A DNA stretch of 64,000 bases, taken from Cohnella rhizosphaerae. Its GTDB lineage: Bacteria; Bacillota; Bacilli; Paenibacillales; Paenibacillaceae. The DNA is taken from contig NZ_JAPDIA010000009.1 of the NCBI RefSeq assembly GCF_029525575.1, positions 62,001-126,000 of the forward strand. The letters are read 5' to 3'. The notes beneath the pieces were generated by a model. That model ran no database searches. It was not told where the DNA came from and was given only the letters and a program-made list of their open reading frames with translations. Made by a program: the position numbers and the translations under genes. Below are positions 33,417 through 43,807 of this stretch, one piece after another (the first letter of the stretch is position 1; each line of letters begins with the position of its first letter).

Positions 33417-33800
33417 GCGCATATTACCTTTTTTCAGTTTGCATAAGTAGCAACGCAAGAGACGGCTTCACCGAGCGTTTGCCAAAGGATTGTTGGTTAG
33501 AACGGGCGGCTGTGGAGACGTTGGCGCGGCTGGTTGTGCGTCCAGACCGGTCGCGGGCTGTCCGCAGATCGCGCACGCGCTTGATGCAAGGACCGTCAGG
33601 GAGAGCTGCGATCTTCCCTGGCGGTTTTTCGTCTTCTTTTCAACAACTTAACTTCCTGCATATCAAGCTTAAAAAAACAGCATACTACCTGATTTCGGTC
33701 TATGTTAATTTTAATGCACGGAAATGAAAGCGGCGCTCACGCACCCGTCATCGCTTCTTTCCAAAGAAGGTTTTATCGATAAAGGGAGGCTCTTATCGCT
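33417..33800. other. Intergenic stretch before the third transporter
   Basis: 384 bp. The only open frame (33479-33727, 82 codons) has no ribosome binding site and an arginine-rich, low-complexity translation, so I do not call it. The last 150 bp are A/T-rich and must contain the promoter for the gene at 33801, but no pair of boxes stands out. Confidence 0.5.
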
Positions 33801-35177
33801 ATGGCAATGAATAAAAAAAGCGGTCGCATTATCGATCTCGAGCGTTATGGCGCTCTCGCTCGTCTTGTCGGCCTGCGGCGGCAACAATAACGCTTCGAAC
33901 GGCGGCGCGAATGCTTCTGGGTCCTCGTCCCCAATCTCATCCGCTCCGGCAAGCGAACCGGCGGTAAAAAAAAGACGTCACGTTTTCCGTCGGCTACGCC
34001 ACAGGCGATCCGTCCACGAAGCAGGCGATGGCGGATGCCATCGCCGCATTCACCAAGGCGAATCCGAACATCAAGATCAAGGATATCTCCGAGGGCGGCT
34101 CGATGGCCTATCTGGATTGGCTCAAAACGAAGGAGGCCGTCGGCGAGTTCCCGGATCTGATCGAGATGCGCGACACGCAGCTGTTCGCGGAGGCCGGCAA
34201 AATCGCCGAGCTGCCCCAGGAGTGGCTGGATCTGATCGCAGCTCCGCCTGCGCTGAACGACAAGCATTATACGGCGCCGATCGCGGGCACTGTCCCGCAG
34301 GGCATCATTTACAGCAAAAAAAGCGTACGAGAAGGCCGGCGTTACGGCCGAGCCGAAAACCTATGACGAGTTCCTGGCGATTCAGGAGAAGCTGAAGGCG
34401 AGCGGCATTACGCCGTTGACCTTCGGCGGCAAAGATATCTTCCACTGGGGCTTCTGGGTCAACAAGTTTTTCATGGACAACATGTTCGCCGACGATCCGC
34501 ACTGGAACGCCAAGCGCACCAAAGGCGAAGTCAGCTTCGCGGACGAAGGTCCGATGCGGGCGATGACGGACTTTACCGAGCTGTTCACGAAGGGCTACGT
34601 GGATAAAGGCTGGGCGAGCACGGCCGACAATCAAACGGCTTCGATGCTCGTGACGGGCAAAGCGGCGCAGCTGTTCTCGGGGCCGTGGATGTTCGCGCAG
34701 ATCTCCCAGGCCGATCCGAACTTTGAATTCGGCTGGTACCCGGTGCCGGACCGTCAAGGGAGAATTGTCGTTAACGGATTAAACAATCTGCAGGGCTGGG
34801 CGATCTCGACCGATGCGGGCAAGGATGCGGACAAGCAAGCGGCGATGACGGCTTTCGTCAAGTTCTTCTTCTCCAAGGACCAGTACACGAAGTATATTCA
34901 AGCCGTGAACGGCATCCCGACGACGAAGGAGCCGATTGCCTACGAGGCTTCGCCGCAGATGAAGCGCGTGCTGGAGGTCATGAGCGACCCGAATACGATC
35001 AAATCGATGCAGATCAACGCGTTCTGGGGCGAAGACCAGATGCCGACGCAATGGCGGAACTGGTTCTACAAGCTGGCGCAGGAGTGGCTGGTCAAGGGCA
35101 AGTTCAGCGCGGAGTATATGAAGAAGGCCGATGCGGAATGGGACGCCAACGTGAAGGCGAACGCAGCCGCCAAATAA
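33801..35177 (+). CDS. Sugar ABC transporter substrate-binding lipoprotein (three +1 shifts)
   Basis: 457 aa after correction; ATG 33801 with GGGAGG 11 nt upstream. Signal MAMNKKAVALSISSVMALSL and lipobox LSAC, then a Asn/Ser/Ala linker. All three extra bases are As in poly-A runs: A7 33813-33819, A8 33966-33973 and A7 34316-34322. Corrected joins read AMNKKAVALS, AVKKDVTFSVGYATGD and YSKKAYEKAGVTAEP. A COG1653 binding protein for the permeases at 35250 and 36187. Confidence 0.9.
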
Positions 35178-35249
35178 AATAAAGCGGATGAAGACGGGGC
35201 GGCCGGTAAAGGCTGTCCCCCTTTAACCGCGGGCTTTAGGAGTGAGAGC

Positions 35250-36185
35250 GTGGCGAATACGATGGCGAGCGCAAAAGCGATGCGCGCGGCGACGCAAAGA
35301 GAAGCCAAAAGAAAACGACGGATATCCTATTCGATTTTATTCATTTTGCCTGCTTTTATTTTCTATACCGCTTTTGTCATTTATCCGACGTTGAACAGCG
35401 TTAACCTGAGCTTCACGAGCTGGGACGGCGTCAGCGACCATGTTCGTTATATCGGCTTCGACAACTTTAAGGAGATGCTCCATAGCGAGCGCGTCTACAA
35501 CGCCCTGAAGAACACCTTGCTATTATCCGTGTCGCTGGTCGTGCTTGAGAATATCGTTGCGCTGCTGCTCGCGATCCTCGTGGACCAGGTTCGGTGGGCC
35601 AAGAGCTTGTTCCGCAGCGTTTTTTACTTCCCCGTGCTGTTAAGCGGCATCGTGATGGGCTTCGTTTGGGCGATTATTTTTAACTTTAACTTCGGCGTCA
35701 TTTCCCAGCTGCTGGACCGGATCGGACTGAGCGAATGGAAGATCGACTGGCTCGGCGATCCGAATTATGCCTTGCTCGCGATCATTATCACGACGGTATG
35801 GAAGGGCTCGGGTTACTATATGATCATTTATCTGGCCGGGCTTCAAGGCATTCCGCCCGAGCTGAACGAAGCCGCCGCGATCGACGGGGCGAACCGCGCG
35901 CAAAGATTCCGCCATATCACGTTCCCGCTGCTGGCCGGCGCGATGACCGTCAGCGTGATGCTGTCCATGATCGGCGCGCTCAAGATTTTCGACCAGATCG
36001 CGGTCATGACGGACGGTGGACCGGGCTTCGCGACCGAGACGTTGACGTACATCGTTTACAAGGTCGGCTTCGGCGAACTGCGCCAGGGCTACGGGACGGC
36101 GTTGTCGCTCGTGCTGTTCGTCCTGATCCTCGCGATATCCCTGATTCAAGTCAAACTGCTGCGCAGGCGGGAGGTGCAGATGTAG
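35250..36185 (+). CDS. Sugar ABC transporter permease, MalF/UgpA type
   Basis: Intact, 311 aa; GTG 35250 follows AGGAGTGAG. TM1 is ISYSILFILPAFIFYTAFVIY; the EAA loop is ELNEAAAIDGANRAQRFRHI; the FDQIAVMTDGGPGFATETL loop is typical of UgpA. It ends one base before the next ATG region (36187), so translation is probably coupled. Confidence 0.94.
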   Translation: MANTMASAKAMRAATQREAKRKRRISYSILFILPAFIFYTAFVIYPTLNSVNLSFTSWDGVSDHVRYIGFDNFKEMLHSERVYNALKNTLLLSVSLVVLENIVALLLAILVDQVRWAKSLFRSVFYFPVLLSGIVMGFVWAIIFNFNFGVISQLLDRIGLSEWKIDWLGDPNYALLAIIITTVWKGSGYYMIIYLAGLQGIPPELNEAAAIDGANRAQRFRHITFPLLAGAMTVSVMLSMIGALKIFDQIAVMTDGGPGFATETLTYIVYKVGFGELRQGYGTALSLVLFVLILAISLIQVKLLRRREVQM

Positions 36186-36186
36186 C

Positions 36187-37014
36187 ATGGACAAGGCCAA
36201 GCTCCGGATCGATCTCATCGTCGTGGCCGTCGCGCTGCTGCTCGCGGTGCTGTTCTTTTTTCCCGTGTACTTCAGCCTGATCTCGGCATTCAAATCGAAC
36301 GGGGAAATATTGCGGAATGCCGTATCGCTCCCTTCGAGCCTGTATTTGGACAGCTTTAAATATTTGCTCACGGAGACGGACTTTCCGAAGGCGATGCTGA
36401 ACAGCCTGATTCTCACCGTCGCGTCCGTCTTCTGCATGATCGCTTTTATTCCGATGGCCGCCTATGCCATCGAGCGAACCGCCAGACGGTGGACGAACGG
36501 CATCTACGTTTATTTTCTGGCGGGGATGATGATTCCCTTCCAGGTCTACATGATCCCGCTGTTCAAGGAGATGAAGACGCTCGGACTGTACGGCACGCTG
36601 ACGGCGCCGATCCTGATCTACATTTCCGGCTCGGTCGGCATGGGCGTGCTTCTCTACACCAGCTTCATCAAAGGGATTCCCGTCGAGATCGAAGAAGCAT
36701 CCGCGATCGACGGCTGCTCGCGCGCGAGGGCGTTCTGGCAGATCGTGTTCCCGCTGCTCGGACCGTGTACGGCCAGCATGGTCGTTCTGCAGGGACTGGG
36801 CATCTGGAACGACTTCCTTATGCCGAGCCTGGTTCTCCACTCGGATCGGCGGACGCTGATCGTCGAGATTTTCCGGTTCGTCGGCGAGCTCGCCTCGCGG
36901 TGGGATCTGGTGTTCGCAGGCACGACGATGTCCATCGTTCCCGTCCTGATCGCCTTTATCGCGCTGCAGAAGTATTTTGTAAAAGGCATTGCCGCCGGCG
37001 CCACAAAAGGGTAG
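36187..37014 (+). CDS. Sugar ABC transporter permease, MalG/UgpE type
   Basis: Intact, 275 aa; ATG 36187 is preceded by GGGAGGTG inside the end of the previous gene. EAA loop EIEEASAIDGCSRARAFWQI and C-terminus KYFVKGIAAGATKG are standard. Partner of the 35250 permease. Confidence 0.94.
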   Translation: MDKAKLRIDLIVVAVALLLAVLFFFPVYFSLISAFKSNGEILRNAVSLPSSLYLDSFKYLLTETDFPKAMLNSLILTVASVFCMIAFIPMAAYAIERTARRWTNGIYVYFLAGMMIPFQVYMIPLFKEMKTLGLYGTLTAPILIYISGSVGMGVLLYTSFIKGIPVEIEEASAIDGCSRARAFWQIVFPLLGPCTASMVVLQGLGIWNDFLMPSLVLHSDRRTLIVEIFRFVGELASRWDLVFAGTTMSIVPVLIAFIALQKYFVKGIAAGATKG

Positions 37015-37121
37015 AACGGCGGATTTCGATTACTTCGTATACGGCGACCGAAGTGTTATGATAGCGGGAAATTGGAATTGCCCGCTACTGCTGACGCGGC
37101 AATGATCGGAGGATTCCATCG

Positions 37122-38914
37122 TTGAACGCTTTGAAGCTTAACCGGCTGCGAAAAAGCATTTTTGCGAAGTTCGCGTTTTCCTTCATTATCGTCGGGCTCG
37201 TTCCGCTGCTGGCGGTCAGCTTCTTTTCGCTGAATACGTTCGGCAGCTATATGGAACGGTACACCATTAATAACTTTGAGCAAATGGTGTTGAACGCCGG
37301 CAACAACGTGAATGAGTTCTATATCAAATACAACAATATTTCCAAGCTGATGTACGCCTATGGCCAGTCTGGCGGCGTCGGTCAGTTAGCGAAGCGCATG
37401 GGGGGAAGGCGCGGCCGAGGGGGGACGGCCAGATCGCGGCGTCGGTAGACGATCTCCTTCAGACCGTCGTCGCGACGGACGTTCATATTCGCAGCGCCGC
37501 CTTCGTATTTGCCGGCGGCGGCTATCAGGATTTGAACCGCGCAGGCAGCCGCATCGACTTTCGTTATAACTTTCCGCCTCCCGCATGGCGGCAGGCGCTT
37601 CTCGAGCGGCCTAACCGGCTGGCGATGTTTCCGACGCACCATCAGGATTACTACCTGAATTCAGGCACGACGGTATTGACGTTCGCCCGCAATCTCATCG
37701 ATGTGACGGGCAGCCCCGGTCTTGACGGCAAAGTCGTGGGAAGCCTCTACGTAGATGTGTCCGTCGACGCCTTCGCGGACATCTTTAATCGTCTCACCAT
37801 CGACAGGCACGACGGGATGTACGTCGTCGATCCGGACGGATGGATCCTTTACAGCAACAAGAACGACCGGATCGGGCAGCGCTTCGGCGCCGCGGATTCC
37901 GGCGACTATCGGTATGTGAAGCAGGATATGCCCGACGCCGGCTGGCATGTGATCGGCGAGGTGGACAAGGACGAGCTGTTCCGCAAGATCAACGGCATTA
38001 AAAATACGATCGCCGTGGTCATCGCGCTCTCGATCGCGGCGCTTGTCCTCGTGGCGATATGGTTTTCCAACAATCTGTCGAACCCGATTCGCGTCATTAT
38101 CCGTCATATGGCCAGGGTCGAATCCGGCGACTTCGATACGCAGGTGCAGGTCAGGAGTCCCGACGAGATCGGCATGCTCGCCCGGGGCTTCAACAAGATG
38201 ACGGATCGTCTCAAGAGCTATATCGATAAAGTGTACGTCGCGCAAATCAAGCAGAAGCAGGCGGAGCTGACCGCGCTGAAGAGCCAGATTCGTCCGCACT
38301 ACCTTTACAACACGCTGGAAGTGATCCGCATGAGCGCCGTGGCCAACGACGACGAAGAAGTCGCCGACATGATCCTGGCCCTCTCCCGTCAGTTGAAATA
38401 CGTGCTGGACTACGGCGACGAAACCGTAACCCTCGCCGACGAGAAGTCGAATATCGAGCAATACTTTAAATTGATGTCGCTCCGCTACGGCGAGCAGCGG
38501 TTGGCGATGGATATACGCATGAGCGCAGACGCGTTGAATTGCCGGCTGCCGAAGCTGTCGATTCAGCCGTTGGTCGAAAATGCGATCTATCACGGGATCA
38601 TGCCGAAGTCGAGCAAAGGAACGATCCGGATCTCCGCAGTGATCGAGAATCAGAAGCTGATCGTCACCGTCGACGACGACGGAGTCGGGATGGCGCCCGA
38701 AAAGCTGGAGCGGCTTAGAGCGAGACTGTACCGGGATGCCGAGCGCGCGGAGCCGGAGCTGCAGGAGAACGGCGGCATCGGCATCAAAAACGTGCATGAC
38801 CGGCTGGCCGCGCTGTACGGACCCGAATATGGCGTTCGCATCCATAGTACGCCGAATATCGGGACGTCCGTGCGACTGGATCTTCCTTGCAGAGAGGGGA
38901 GGAACGAGCCTTGA
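37122..38914 (+). CDS. YesM-type sensor histidine kinase (two +1 shifts)
   Basis: 596 aa after correction; TTG 37122 with CGGAGGA 8 nt upstream. TM1 FAFSFIIVGLVPLLAVSFF, an extracellular dCache-like sensor (about residues 45-290), TM2 TIAVVIALSIAALVLVAIWF, HAMP (NPIRVIIRHMARVESGDFD), His box SQIRPHYLYNTLEVIRM and N box LVENAIYHGI. Both extra Gs lie in the sensor domain (G6 37400-37405 and G6 37419-37424); removal gives AKRMGEGAAEGDGQIAASV. It probably senses the ligand of the transporter just upstream and signals to the regulator at 38911. Confidence 0.92.
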
Positions 38915-40501
38915 TTCACGCCGTGCTTGCGGACGACGAGCCGATGATCCTCAGGGGACTGCGCAAGCTGATTCCGTGGGAGACGCTCGGCATTCAAATT
39001 GTAGGCGAAGCTTGGACGGGGCGCGGACTTCTCGAGCTCGTGGAAAAGAAACGGCCGGCGCTGGTCGTGACCGATATCAGCATGCCGGACGGCACGGGGG
39101 ATCGACGTGCTGAAGGAGATCGGACGTCTCGGCTATGGCGCCAAAGTCATTTTCATAAGCGCCTATCAGGAATTCTCCTACGCGAAGGAAGCGCTGGCGC
39201 TGGGTGCCGTCGATTACCTGATCAAGCCCATCGAAAAGGAGCTGCTGCTGTCGGCCGTTACGCGCGCCCTGTCGCTCCTGAGAGAAGAATCCGAAGAGCG
39301 CCGGACCAAAAATAAGCTGGCCCAGTACGAGCAAATGGATCGCAAAACGAAGCTTGAGGAGCTGTTCGACCGTCTCATCGAAGGCGACATTCGGATCGAG
39401 GAAGCGGAGGAAAAGCTGCGGCTGTTCGGGCACCGCTTTACTTATCCGCGCTTTAGCGTCATGCTGCTCGAACCCGAACCGCAGACGGACATTCGCTGGG
39501 GCGAGCACGAGCGGCGTCTTCTGCTCTTTGCGATCGGCAATATGACGGAGGAAGTGGTCGCGCGCGAGGCCGCGATCGTGCTGTTCAGAAAAGGCGACCG
39601 GCTCTGCGCCATGATTAATCATAGCCGGGCCACGTCCGTTAAGAAGCTTGCTTCGGAAGTCGTCATGCATGCGGCGGGCTATCTGAAGATCGCCTTGTCG
39701 GCCGGAATCGGAGAAGAACAGTCGGGCGTCGAAGGCATTCGACGCGCCTATCGGACCGCGGCGGAAGCGTTAAACCGGAGCTTTTTCGCCGATGGCGGAG
39801 CGGTCGTGTGCTGGGCGGAGGAGAACTGGGAAAGCCGGGCGTCCGCCAAGGAGCTGGGCGAAGCGAGAGACCGGGTGCTGCAAGCCGTTCTGAAAAAAGA
39901 CCGCGGCCTGATGCGCGAAGCTTGCGAAGCGCTGCTGGAGAGCATCGAACGTCACGCAGGCGGCAGCAGGGAAAAGTCGGCGATGGCCGCCTACGGGACG
40001 CTCGCGGAATGGGCGGACGGTTTGGCGCAGATCGGCATCGCGGTCGAGGAAGACGAGCTTCAGCGGCATTTGGACAAGCTGCAAAGCTTCGGCAAATACC
40101 CGCAATTAAAGGCGTATATGCTTGAAGCCGCGGAAGGCATTTTCCAGCGTCTCGAGACAGGGGGCAGAGAGAGCCGGCAGCTGACGGACGTAAAAGCGTA
40201 CATCGAGCAGCATTACAAAGCGAATATCACCCTTGAAGGGGCCGCCTCCAAAATTTTTATGAATCCGTATTACTTCAGCAGCTTTTTCAAAAAGCATACG
40301 GGAATGAACTTCAAGCAGTATTTGACCGAGGTTCGCATGAAGCAGGCGATCAAGCTGCTCCTCCATACCGATCTGATGATCTATCAGATTGCCGAGGAGG
40401 TCGGCTACAACAATGCCAGGCAGTTCAGCGACATGTTTAAAAAGCATAGCGGGAAGCTGCCGCAGGAATTCAGAGCGTCCGGCGACGGCAAGCAGCCGTA
40501 G
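38911..40501 (+). CDS. YesN-type response regulator with AraC HTH (one +1 shift)
   Basis: 529 aa after correction; TTG 38911 overlaps the kinase stop (TTGA) with GGGGAGGAA upstream. Receiver domain: DDEP near the N-terminus, phospho-acceptor Asp in VVTDISMPDGTGIDV and Lys in YLIKPIEKE. C-terminal AraC domain: ITLEGAASKIFMNPYYFSSF and NNARQFSDMFKKHSGKLPQE. The G5 run 39096-39100 should be G4. Together with the kinase it likely controls the 33.8-37.0 kb transporter and the GH88 gene downstream. Confidence 0.92.
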
Positions 40502-40553
40502 AGGCGCTCGAGCGGCCATCTAACGAATGTGAAGAGAAGGAAGGGAAGCCGAT

Positions 40554-41705
40554 ATGCTGCAAACCGCAGACGAGACATGGCTGCGCGACATCATTGGCAG
40601 AGTGACCGCCAAAATGGAATGGGTCAGCGAGAAAACGAAGCACAAGATTCCGTATACGACCTTAAACGGCACCTATGACGACCGCGCCGCGCTCCAGCCG
40701 GCGGGCGATCCGGCGGACGGCATCAGTTGGTGGACGAACGGGTTTTGGGGCGGCATGATGTGGCTCATGTATCACGAGACCGGCAGCGAAAAGTATAAAG
40801 CGATCGCGGCGATCTCGGAGGAGAAGCTGGACCGGTGCTTCGAGGTGTTTTACGGGCTGCATCACGACGTCGGATTTATGTGGCTGCCGACCAGCGTCGC
40901 GAATTATCGCGTGACGAAAAATCCGGAATCGCGCAAGCGGGCCCTGCATGCCGCGAACCTGCTGGCCGGACGCTTCAACCTGGCCGGCGGCTTTATCCGC
41001 GCCTGGAACGACCTTGAAGGGCAGGATACGAGAGGCTGGGCCATCATCGATTGCATGTTCAATATCCCGCTCCTCTACTGGGCCTCCGAAGAGACGGGAG
41101 ATCCCCGGTACAAGCAAATCGCGATGAGGCATGCGGACACGGTCATGGACACCTTCGTCAGGCCGGACGGGTCGGTGCATCATATCGTGGAATTCGATCC
41201 CGAGCGCGGAGGCGTCGTTCGTACGTACGGCGGGCAAGGTTACGAGGAAGGCTCTTCATGGACGAGAGGACAGTCCTGGGGCTTGTACGGATTTATGATG
41301 AGTTATATCCATACGCACAAGGAAGCGTACCTGCAGACGGCCAAACGCATTGCGCACTATTTTATCGCCAATATCCCCGAGCAAGGCGTCATTCCGGTCG
41401 ACTTCAGACAGCCGCAGGCGCCGCGGCTTGAAGACGATACGGCGGCGGCGATCGCCGCTTGCGGACTGATCGAGCTGGCCAAGGCCGTCGGCGCGAACGA
41501 GCGGCGGCTCTATCTGGACGCCGCGGTCAAGCTGCTCAAGGCGGTCGATGCGCGGTGCGACTGGACGGAAGGCTCGGACGCCATCGTGCAATACGGCTCG
41601 GCCGCTTATCATTCGAAGGCGCACCATCATCCGATCATTTACGGCGATTATTATTTAATGGAAGGGATCTTCAAGCTGAAGGGCAACGATTTATATCTTT
41701 GGTAA
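40554..41705 (+). CDS. GH88 unsaturated glucuronyl hydrolase-like
   Basis: Intact, 383 aa; ATG 40554 follows AAGGAAGGGAAG. The (alpha/alpha)6 barrel motifs are present: WWTNGFWGGMMWLMY, the first catalytic Asp in LHHDVGFMWLPTS, the second in AIIDCMFNIPLLYWAS, plus SWTRGQSWGLYGFMM. GH88 enzymes remove unsaturated uronic acids from lyase-derived oligosaccharides in the cytoplasm. It follows the regulator gene by 52 nt and precedes a terminator, so it is probably the last gene of the 33.8-41.7 kb group. Confidence 0.93.
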   Translation: MLQTADETWLRDIIGRVTAKMEWVSEKTKHKIPYTTLNGTYDDRAALQPAGDPADGISWWTNGFWGGMMWLMYHETGSEKYKAIAAISEEKLDRCFEVFYGLHHDVGFMWLPTSVANYRVTKNPESRKRALHAANLLAGRFNLAGGFIRAWNDLEGQDTRGWAIIDCMFNIPLLYWASEETGDPRYKQIAMRHADTVMDTFVRPDGSVHHIVEFDPERGGVVRTYGGQGYEEGSSWTRGQSWGLYGFMMSYIHTHKEAYLQTAKRIAHYFIANIPEQGVIPVDFRQPQAPRLEDDTAAAIAACGLIELAKAVGANERRLYLDAAVKLLKAVDARCDWTEGSDAIVQYGSAAYHSKAHHHPIIYGDYYLMEGIFKLKGNDLYLW

Positions 41706-41738
41706 ACGGGCCAGCTCGTTCGAGCGCATCACGCAATG

Positions 41739-41770
41739 AACCCGGATCGGCTTGCCGATTCCGGGTTTCT
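41739..41770 (+). terminator. Terminator between converging genes
   Basis: AACCCGGATCGG (41739-41750), loop CTTG, CCGATTCCGGGTT (41755-41767) with one bulge, then TTCTTTG. It may serve both the GH88 gene and the minus-strand dioxygenase ending at 41820. Confidence 0.8.
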
Positions 41771-41819
41771 TTGTGTACATCGCCGAACAGGAAGCTTAAA
41801 AACTGCCGCGTGAAGCCGC

Positions 41820-42654
41820 TCAGTTCCTCCGGAACAGCTCGGGAAAAGCCTCTCCTGCGAAAAGATCGCCGTCGCGTCCGCCCAGCAGGCCCACGTTCAT
41901 GTGGCCGTCGCCGCGCGTTCCGGCTCTGTAACGCGTATCTCCCGTCGTCAGATGGACGGCCAGCGAGCGGCGCGGCCGCGAGGTCGTGTTGGGGCCGCTG
42001 CCGTGGATGGCGAGCGCGTGATGGAAGCTCACCTGGCCGGCCTTCATGGCCATCGGGACGGGCTCGAACGAGGCGTCCTCCGGAATGTCCATGCCTTGGC
42101 GCTGCTTTTCCATATCCTGCTCGAAGAAATCGTTCACGTTAAGCAAGCCCCACCGGTGGCTCCGCGGAACGACCTGCATGCAGCCGTTGTCCGGATTGAC
42201 GTCGTCGAAGGCGACCCAGGCGGTGATGAGCGTCGGCTCGGCCGCGCACTGCCAATAGGCATAATCTTGATGCCAGCCTACGTTGCCGCCCGCCCTGCGG
42301 TCGGGATTGCCCGGCTTGAACAGCAGCTGGTCGTGCCACAGGCGGATGGCGTCGGCCCCCGTCAGAAGAGCTGCGATCTCGCCGATGACGGGATCGGTTG
42401 CCAGCGCGCGAAGCTCCAGGTCGGCCCAGTGGGAATTGTCGGTTTTGCGCAGCCCGTTGCCCTGCTCGGGCGTCCAATAGCCGTCGAACGGCGCGCGTCC
42501 CGTCTCGAATTGGCCGGCAAAGACCCGTTCCATATGCGCGCGCAGCCGTTCCAGCCGAGCTTCGTCGATGAGCTGCGGCGCAATCCAATACCCGTTCTGT
42601 TCGTAAAAAAGCGATGTCTGCCTCCGTCGGCAGCAGTTGGTTCCGATCCGACAT
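41820..42654 (-). CDS. Phytanoyl-CoA dioxygenase-like Fe(II)/2-oxoglutarate oxygenase (one +1 shift)
   Basis: 277 aa after correction; the ATG at 42654 (minus strand) has GGGAGG upstream. Iron ligands are visible: HxD in VGWHQDYAYWQ and the distal His in ALAIHGSGPN, followed by the 2-oxoglutarate-binding Arg in SRPRRSLAVHL. The run at 42605-42610 (A6 on plus) is one base too long; corrected it reads ADIAFYEQNGYWIAPQLID. Members hydroxylate small molecules; the substrate here is unknown. It is paired with the AraC regulator just upstream on the same strand. Confidence 0.88.
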
Positions 42655-42760
42655 GTCCGATTCCTCCCGTTTCGATGGGTGCCGCACGATTTCCTCGTGC
42701 GATGCCTTCATTTTAACGCGGGGGGGTCGGCGGCCGGCTTTGTTCGGCTTCCACCGGAAG

Positions 42761-43535
42761 TTAACGTTTTTCGTCATTCGGCGAGGCAGGGTGCCGATAG
42801 GCGTAAGGCGAGATTCCCGTCTGGCGCTTGAAGAACACGCTGAAGGCGTGGAGCGACGAGAAGCCTAATTTCTCCGCGATCGACGTGATCGTCTCGCTCG
42901 TCTCCGCGAGCCAATATTTGGCGCGGTCGGTGCACAGCATGCGGATGTACTTCCCGAGGGGCATGCCGAAGGCGCGCTTGAATTCCCGTTCCAGATGCGT
43001 CCGGCTCAGATGCTGTCTCTTGGCCAGGTCCGTCGCGTTGAAGTCGATGCTTGCATGCTCGTGAAGGTAATGAAGCAGCGCCTTCATCGCCGGAGCGAGC
43101 GGACCGTCTCCCGGATCGCCGTCCTGCAGGGCCGCCGCGCGATAAAGGCGGACGACGCGAATCAGCAACTGCTGGAACAGGCTTTCCGCCATCAGCGCCG
43201 AATGCGGGCCGGGCTCCTCGATCTCGGCGAAGACGGCATCGAACAACCGTTTCACCTCGCCGCTGGTGTCCCGTACCGTGCGGGCCCGCCCGAGCCGGTA
43301 AAAATCCGCTTCGAGCTTCTGCCGGTACGCCAGCCGGAACCCGGTGTAGTACAACCGGTAAGACTCCCCGAGCGAAGCGCCTTGATGCCCTTCTCCCGGC
43401 TTCGTCAAAAACAAGTCCCCCCTGCCGCACGCGATACAAATCCCCGTCGATCGAGAACCAGCCCTGTCCTTCATCCACGTAGCACAGCTCGAAGTGCTCG
43501 TGCGAATGCCTGTCCACCTGCCAGGCGCTTAGCAT
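42761..43535 (-). CDS. AraC-family transcriptional regulator with cupin sensor (one +1 shift)
   Basis: 257 aa from the ATG at 43535, but the frame stays open upstream (a plausible continuation begins EWREELPFQHDFDSLSYIG), so the true start is uncertain. N-terminal cupin (HEHFELCYVDEGQGWFSIDG), C-terminal AraC HTH (FNATDLAKRQHLSRTHLERE; SSLHAFSVFFKRQTGISPYA). The plus-strand C6 at 43417-43422 is one base too long; corrected it reads VRQGDLFLTKPGEGHQG. It likely controls the dioxygenase at 41820, 106 bp further on. Confidence 0.88.
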
Positions 43536-43807
43536 CTGGATGCCGATGTAAGAAAGGCTGTCGAAGTCGTGTTGAAAAGGCAGCTCCTCCCGCCATTCCG
43601 AGGAACCCTTGCAGCCATGGGGCGAAGCGGGCGGCGGCGTTTGATGTGCGGTTATCCCGATCCCCTCCTTGCTTCGTGAGGTTCAGCGGTTCAATTATAG
43701 GTCCCGGACAGTGGAGCGAGCAACATCGAATGTGCCGGCGGGCTTCTAATCCAAGCCGGAGAAAATGCCGAAGTAATATCCAGGTACAGGAAAAAGGAGG
43801 GAATTGA
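43536..43807. other. Divergent intergenic region
   Basis: 272 bp between the minus-strand AraC gene and the plus-strand OTU-like gene. It probably includes the N-terminal codons of the AraC gene (to about 43650) and both promoters. No clear boxes found. Confidence 0.4.

Noticed and set aside
33479..33727. 82-codon plus-strand open frame in the spacer before the third transporter
   Set aside because: No ribosome binding site, low-complexity Arg-rich translation, no family resemblance.
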